Shown: positions 61,708 through 64,000 of the stretch, one piece after another
Layout: each line of letters starts with the position of its first letter
How positions within the stretch are numbered: position 1 is the stretch's first letter
Assembly (NCBI RefSeq): GCF_029760955.1
Contig: NZ_CP121682.1
Location: 6,776,501-6,840,500 of the forward strand
From: Streptomyces cathayae
Lineage (GTDB): Bacteria > Actinomycetota > Actinomycetes > Streptomycetales > Streptomycetaceae
Length of the DNA: 64,000 bases
Direction of reading: 5' to 3'
The notes under the pieces: generated by a model
The model's database searches: none
Told to the model about the DNA's origin: nothing
What the model saw: only the letters and a program-made list of their open reading frames with translations
Translations under genes and position numbers: made by a program

Positions 61708-63045
61708 TCAGGCCGTGCCGCCGGTACGCGGCCGTCGCGGCCGACCCGGCTCAGCGGGGGGCCGCAGTCCCGTGCGGTCGTTGCGGAGCGGGCCGGAGGC
61801 CAGGCCCGCCAGCCCGACGCCGACGAGCATGACGGCACAGGCGACGAGGACGACGGTGGCACCTTCGAGATCGACGAAGGCGCCGAGCACACTGTTCATG
61901 AGCAACAGGGCCAGGCTCTGCACGAGCACGAGAACCGCCTGGACGCGGGACAGATGGCTTTCCGGCGCCGCTGCCAGGACCAGCGGCGCGATGTGCGCGG
62001 AGAAGATCCCGTTGCCGACACCGACGACCACACCGGCGGTCACCGCTCCCGCCGTACCCGGCGCCAGCGCCAGGGCGAGCACCCCCGCACCGGCCAGCAC
62101 GAGCGCGCCCGCCGACAGCAGACCGGGCCGGCCCAGCGGACCGCGCCTCACCACCACCAGGGTGATCGCCACCATGCCCACGCCCTGCGCTCCGATCACG
62201 AGCCCCGCGGCCCCCGCGCCCCACTCCCGCTCACGGGCGAGCAGGGGAACCAGGAGCGACAGCACGGGCAACAGGAAGCCGGCCGCGAACCCGGTGAGGC
62301 AAAGCCCCGGACGCAGCACCGGATGGGCGAAGGCCACGCGCACGCCGTCCATGGCCTCCTTGAGCAGACCGGCCGCCGCGGAGGACCGCGCCGCTTCGTA
62401 CCGCGGGCGGACGAGCGCCAGGACGATCAGCGTGAAGGCGAAGGTGACGGCGTTGAACGCGGCCGCGCCCGCAAGCCCGGCAAGACCGACCAGGACGCCG
62501 CCCAGCGGCCCGCCTCCCATGGTGATCACCTGGCCGCCGACCTGTCGCAGGGACAACGCCCGCGGTAACTGTGCCTCGGCCACCATCCGACGGGGCATGG
62601 ACCCCGAGGCGGGCAGATAGAGGGCATCGACGACACCCACCGCAATACCTGTCGCGATGAGCAGCCAGGGCGGAGCCCCCAGGTGGTGGGCGAGGGTGGC
62701 CAGACCCAGCGAGAGGACCAGCATCACCGCATCGCCGGTGATCAGCACGCGACGCGCGCTGACCCGGTCGCCCACCGCACCCCCGACGAGAAGGAGCAGA
62801 ACGCGGGGAAGCGTGACCGCGCTCAGCACCAGACCCGCGACGCTCCCGCCGTACGCACTGGCGGCCCAGCCGAGAGCGAAGTAGAAGACCACGTTGCCCA
62901 CGAGCGAGACCAGGATCCCGACGAGCCACCACAGATAGGACCGAGGCAGCCGCTCCTGGACCCGCGAGTGCCGCCCGCCACCCTGCGCGGACGGGACGCC
63001 ACAAGCCGCTCCAGGAGACTCCGCGGTCTCGTCACCGGTCGGCAT
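61708..63045 (-). CDS. MFS exporter
   Basis: 445 residues, 12 predicted helices. Cytoplasmic N-terminal 35 residues, then WLVGILVSLVGNVVFYFALGWAAS, the MFS motif-A-like GGAVGDRVSARRVLITGD, and a long central loop before the second half (LLKEAMDGVRVAFAHPVLRPGL). MFS_3/enterobactin-exporter-like family. ATG 63045 chosen with GGGGG nearby. Substrate unknown. Confidence 0.88.
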   Translation of the reverse strand: MPTGDETAESPGAACGVPSAQGGGRHSRVQERLPRSYLWWLVGILVSLVGNVVFYFALGWAASAYGGSVAGLVLSAVTLPRVLLLLVGGAVGDRVSARRVLITGDAVMLVLSLGLATLAHHLGAPPWLLIATGIAVGVVDALYLPASGSMPRRMVAEAQLPRALSLRQVGGQVITMGGGPLGGVLVGLAGLAGAAAFNAVTFAFTLIVLALVRPRYEAARSSAAAGLLKEAMDGVRVAFAHPVLRPGLCLTGFAAGFLLPVLSLLVPLLAREREWGAGAAGLVIGAQGVGMVAITLVVVRRGPLGRPGLLSAGALVLAGAGVLALALAPGTAGAVTAGVVVGVGNGIFSAHIAPLVLAAAPESHLSRVQAVLVLVQSLALLLMNSVLGAFVDLEGATVVLVACAVMLVGVGLAGLASGPLRNDRTGLRPPAEPGRPRRPRTGGTA

Positions 63046-63172
63046 CAGAACCCCCGATCCATGCCGTACCGGCCTCGGGACGAACGGTCCCCGCCACGCC
63101 TCACCCACCCATGTCGAGCCATCGGTCCATTCCGCCAGGGGTCCTCAGCGCTTCAGTGCTTCGGCGCTCGGC

Positions 63173-64000
63173 TCAGGCCTGGCTGTCCAGCCGGACCGGC
63201 ATCAGCAGCGAGAAGGTGTCCTCGTCGTCGGGGCGGCGGATCGCGAGCGGTGCCGTGGAGGCGCCGAACTCCAGGACCAGCCGGTCACGGGCCCCGGCGT
63301 CGAGGGCGTGCAGCAGGAACTCGCGGTTGACAGCGACACGGTCCTGGCCGTCGTCACCGTCCTCGCAGAGGACCACCGTGCCGTCGTCGGCCACCCCGAG
63401 CACGCTGACCTCGTAGGGCACCCCGTCCTGCTCGCGCACCTCGCCGGTACGGACGGGACCCGCCTCCACCGCCTCCCGGAAGGCCACCACCTCGACGAGG
63501 GCCCGACGCCCGGCCGGCAGATGGACCAGGCGCCGGTAGTCCGGGAACTCGTGGTCGAGGCACTGGCCGGCCACCTGACGGCCGCTCTCGGTCTCCAGCG
63601 CCACCCGGTCACCGTCCACGGAGAGCCGGACGGGTTCGGTGCCGCCGGCCAGCGCCCGCATCGCGTCGACCAGCGGCAGGGGCACGGTCACCTGCACGCG
63701 GGACCCGCCGTGCCCGGTGACCGCGGTCCGCGCGACGGCCAGCCGGTACCGGTCGGTCGCCACGAGGCGCAGGATGTCGCCCTCGATGTCGAACAGGACC
63801 CCGCCGAGCATCGGCAGTTCGGGATCCGTGCCGGCGGCGAAACGGACCGCGTCCAACGCGGTGGCCAGTTCGGGCGAGGCAAGGGTCGGCCGGGCCGAGG
63901 AGGTACGGAGCGAGGTCATGGGTTTCTCCCTGTCGTCGAGTAGGGCTCGGAGCGTGGAGAACTCACCGCGGGCATCGGACAACCCCTGTTCCAGCCGGCG
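63173..64000 (-). CDS. C-terminal part of a MerR-type helix/beta-clamp-like fusion protein (partial)
   Basis: About 275 residues visible; the frame runs off the right edge without a stop. From ATG 63919 (MTSLRTSSARPTLASPELATAL) the sequence is DNA polymerase III beta (DnaN)-clamp-like: AAGTDPELPMLGGVLFDIEGDILRLVATDRYRLAVAR in blocks, CLDHEFPDYRRLVHLPAGRRALVEV, and the C-terminal SLLMPVRL. Before it, RRLEQGLSDARGEFSTLRALLDDREKPM reads as the long dimerisation helix of a MerR regulator in the same frame. So the full protein is probably MerR plus clamp-like domain. The true DnaN is longer (three domains). Confidence 0.8.
   Translation of the reverse strand, partial: RRLEQGLSDARGEFSTLRALLDDREKPMTSLRTSSARPTLASPELATALDAVRFAAGTDPELPMLGGVLFDIEGDILRLVATDRYRLAVARTAVTGHGGSRVQVTVPLPLVDAMRALAGGTEPVRLSVDGDRVALETESGRQVAGQCLDHEFPDYRRLVHLPAGRRALVEVVAFREAVEAGPVRTGEVREQDGVPYEVSVLGVADDGTVVLCEDGDDGQDRVAVNREFLLHALDAGARDRLVLEFGASTAPLAIRRPDDEDTFSLLMPVRLDSQA

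Overview
The window is very GC-rich, with G/C-dominated third codon positions, frequent GTG starts, many apparently leaderless transcripts and a gene set typical of Streptomyces: two SpoIIE-type phosphatases, MurT/GatD, a roadblock/LC7 protein, a SNF2 plus SWIM pair, a type-B L31 and a CtaG assembly factor. From memory, the order ClpP paralogue, ddaH-rocD, pfkA, def, xylAB, L31, twin ABC exporter resembles one conserved chromosomal arm segment of Streptomyces. No rRNA, tRNA, CRISPR, phage or transposase gene was seen. Nearly all genes look chromosomal and intact.

Layout. 0.5-7.1 kb: a degenerate ClpP paralogue, an orphan Phd antitoxin, an acyltransferase, an RpiB-like isomerase and two PP2C phosphatases. 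7.3-10.2 kb: arginine/ornithine catabolism (ddaH-rocD) with an Lrp regulator. 10.2-14.3 kb: a four-gene operon of LytTR response regulator, small membrane protein, sodium:solute symporter and LytS-like kinase. 14.4-19.5 kb: CtaG, phosphofructokinase, MurT-GatD (lipid II amidation) and peptide deformylase. 19.5-29.9 kb: a TetR/acyl-CoA dehydrogenase pair, a TenA-like protein, an aldehyde dehydrogenase, a NUDIX protein preceded by the tail of a lost DNA ligase, a thioredoxin-reductase-like flavoprotein with a divergent XRE-cupin regulator, and a quinone oxidoreductase plus paired acyl-CoA dehydrogenase operon. 30-36 kb: a secreted phosphodiesterase-like protein and the xylose locus (ROK repressor, xylB, divergent xylA). 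36-44 kb: a Pro-rich membrane protein, SWIM and SNF2 proteins, an MpaB-type oxygenase, a methyltransferase joined to the stub of a flavin enzyme gene, and a roadblock protein. 44-49.5 kb: TesB thioesterase, Ski2-like helicase, membrane hydrolase, L31 type B and an acidic DUF5709 protein. 49.7-57 kb: a heterodimeric ABC exporter with one dead nucleotide site, a MarR regulator with its own ABC exporter, and MltG. 57-64 kb: an FAD monooxygenase carrying a palindromic repeat, YjbQ, two tandem-domain universal stress proteins, an orphan RCK regulatory subunit, an MFS exporter and the 3' part of a gene for a beta-clamp-like domain with a MerR-type helix in front.

How the genes relate. Several divergent regulator/target pairs share intergenic palindromes (TetR/acyl-CoA dehydrogenase, XRE/flavoprotein, MarR/ABC, ROK/xylAB, Lrp/ddaH). 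I did not find a clearly unprecedented system. The most notable features are decay and remodelling: a ClpP lacking its catalytic serine, remnants of a DNA ligase and a PPOX-family flavin enzyme, an in-frame repeat insertion in a monooxygenase, a SNF2 gene with no usual start codon in its likely N-terminal extension, orphan partners of normally paired systems, and a theme of in-frame short tandem duplications.
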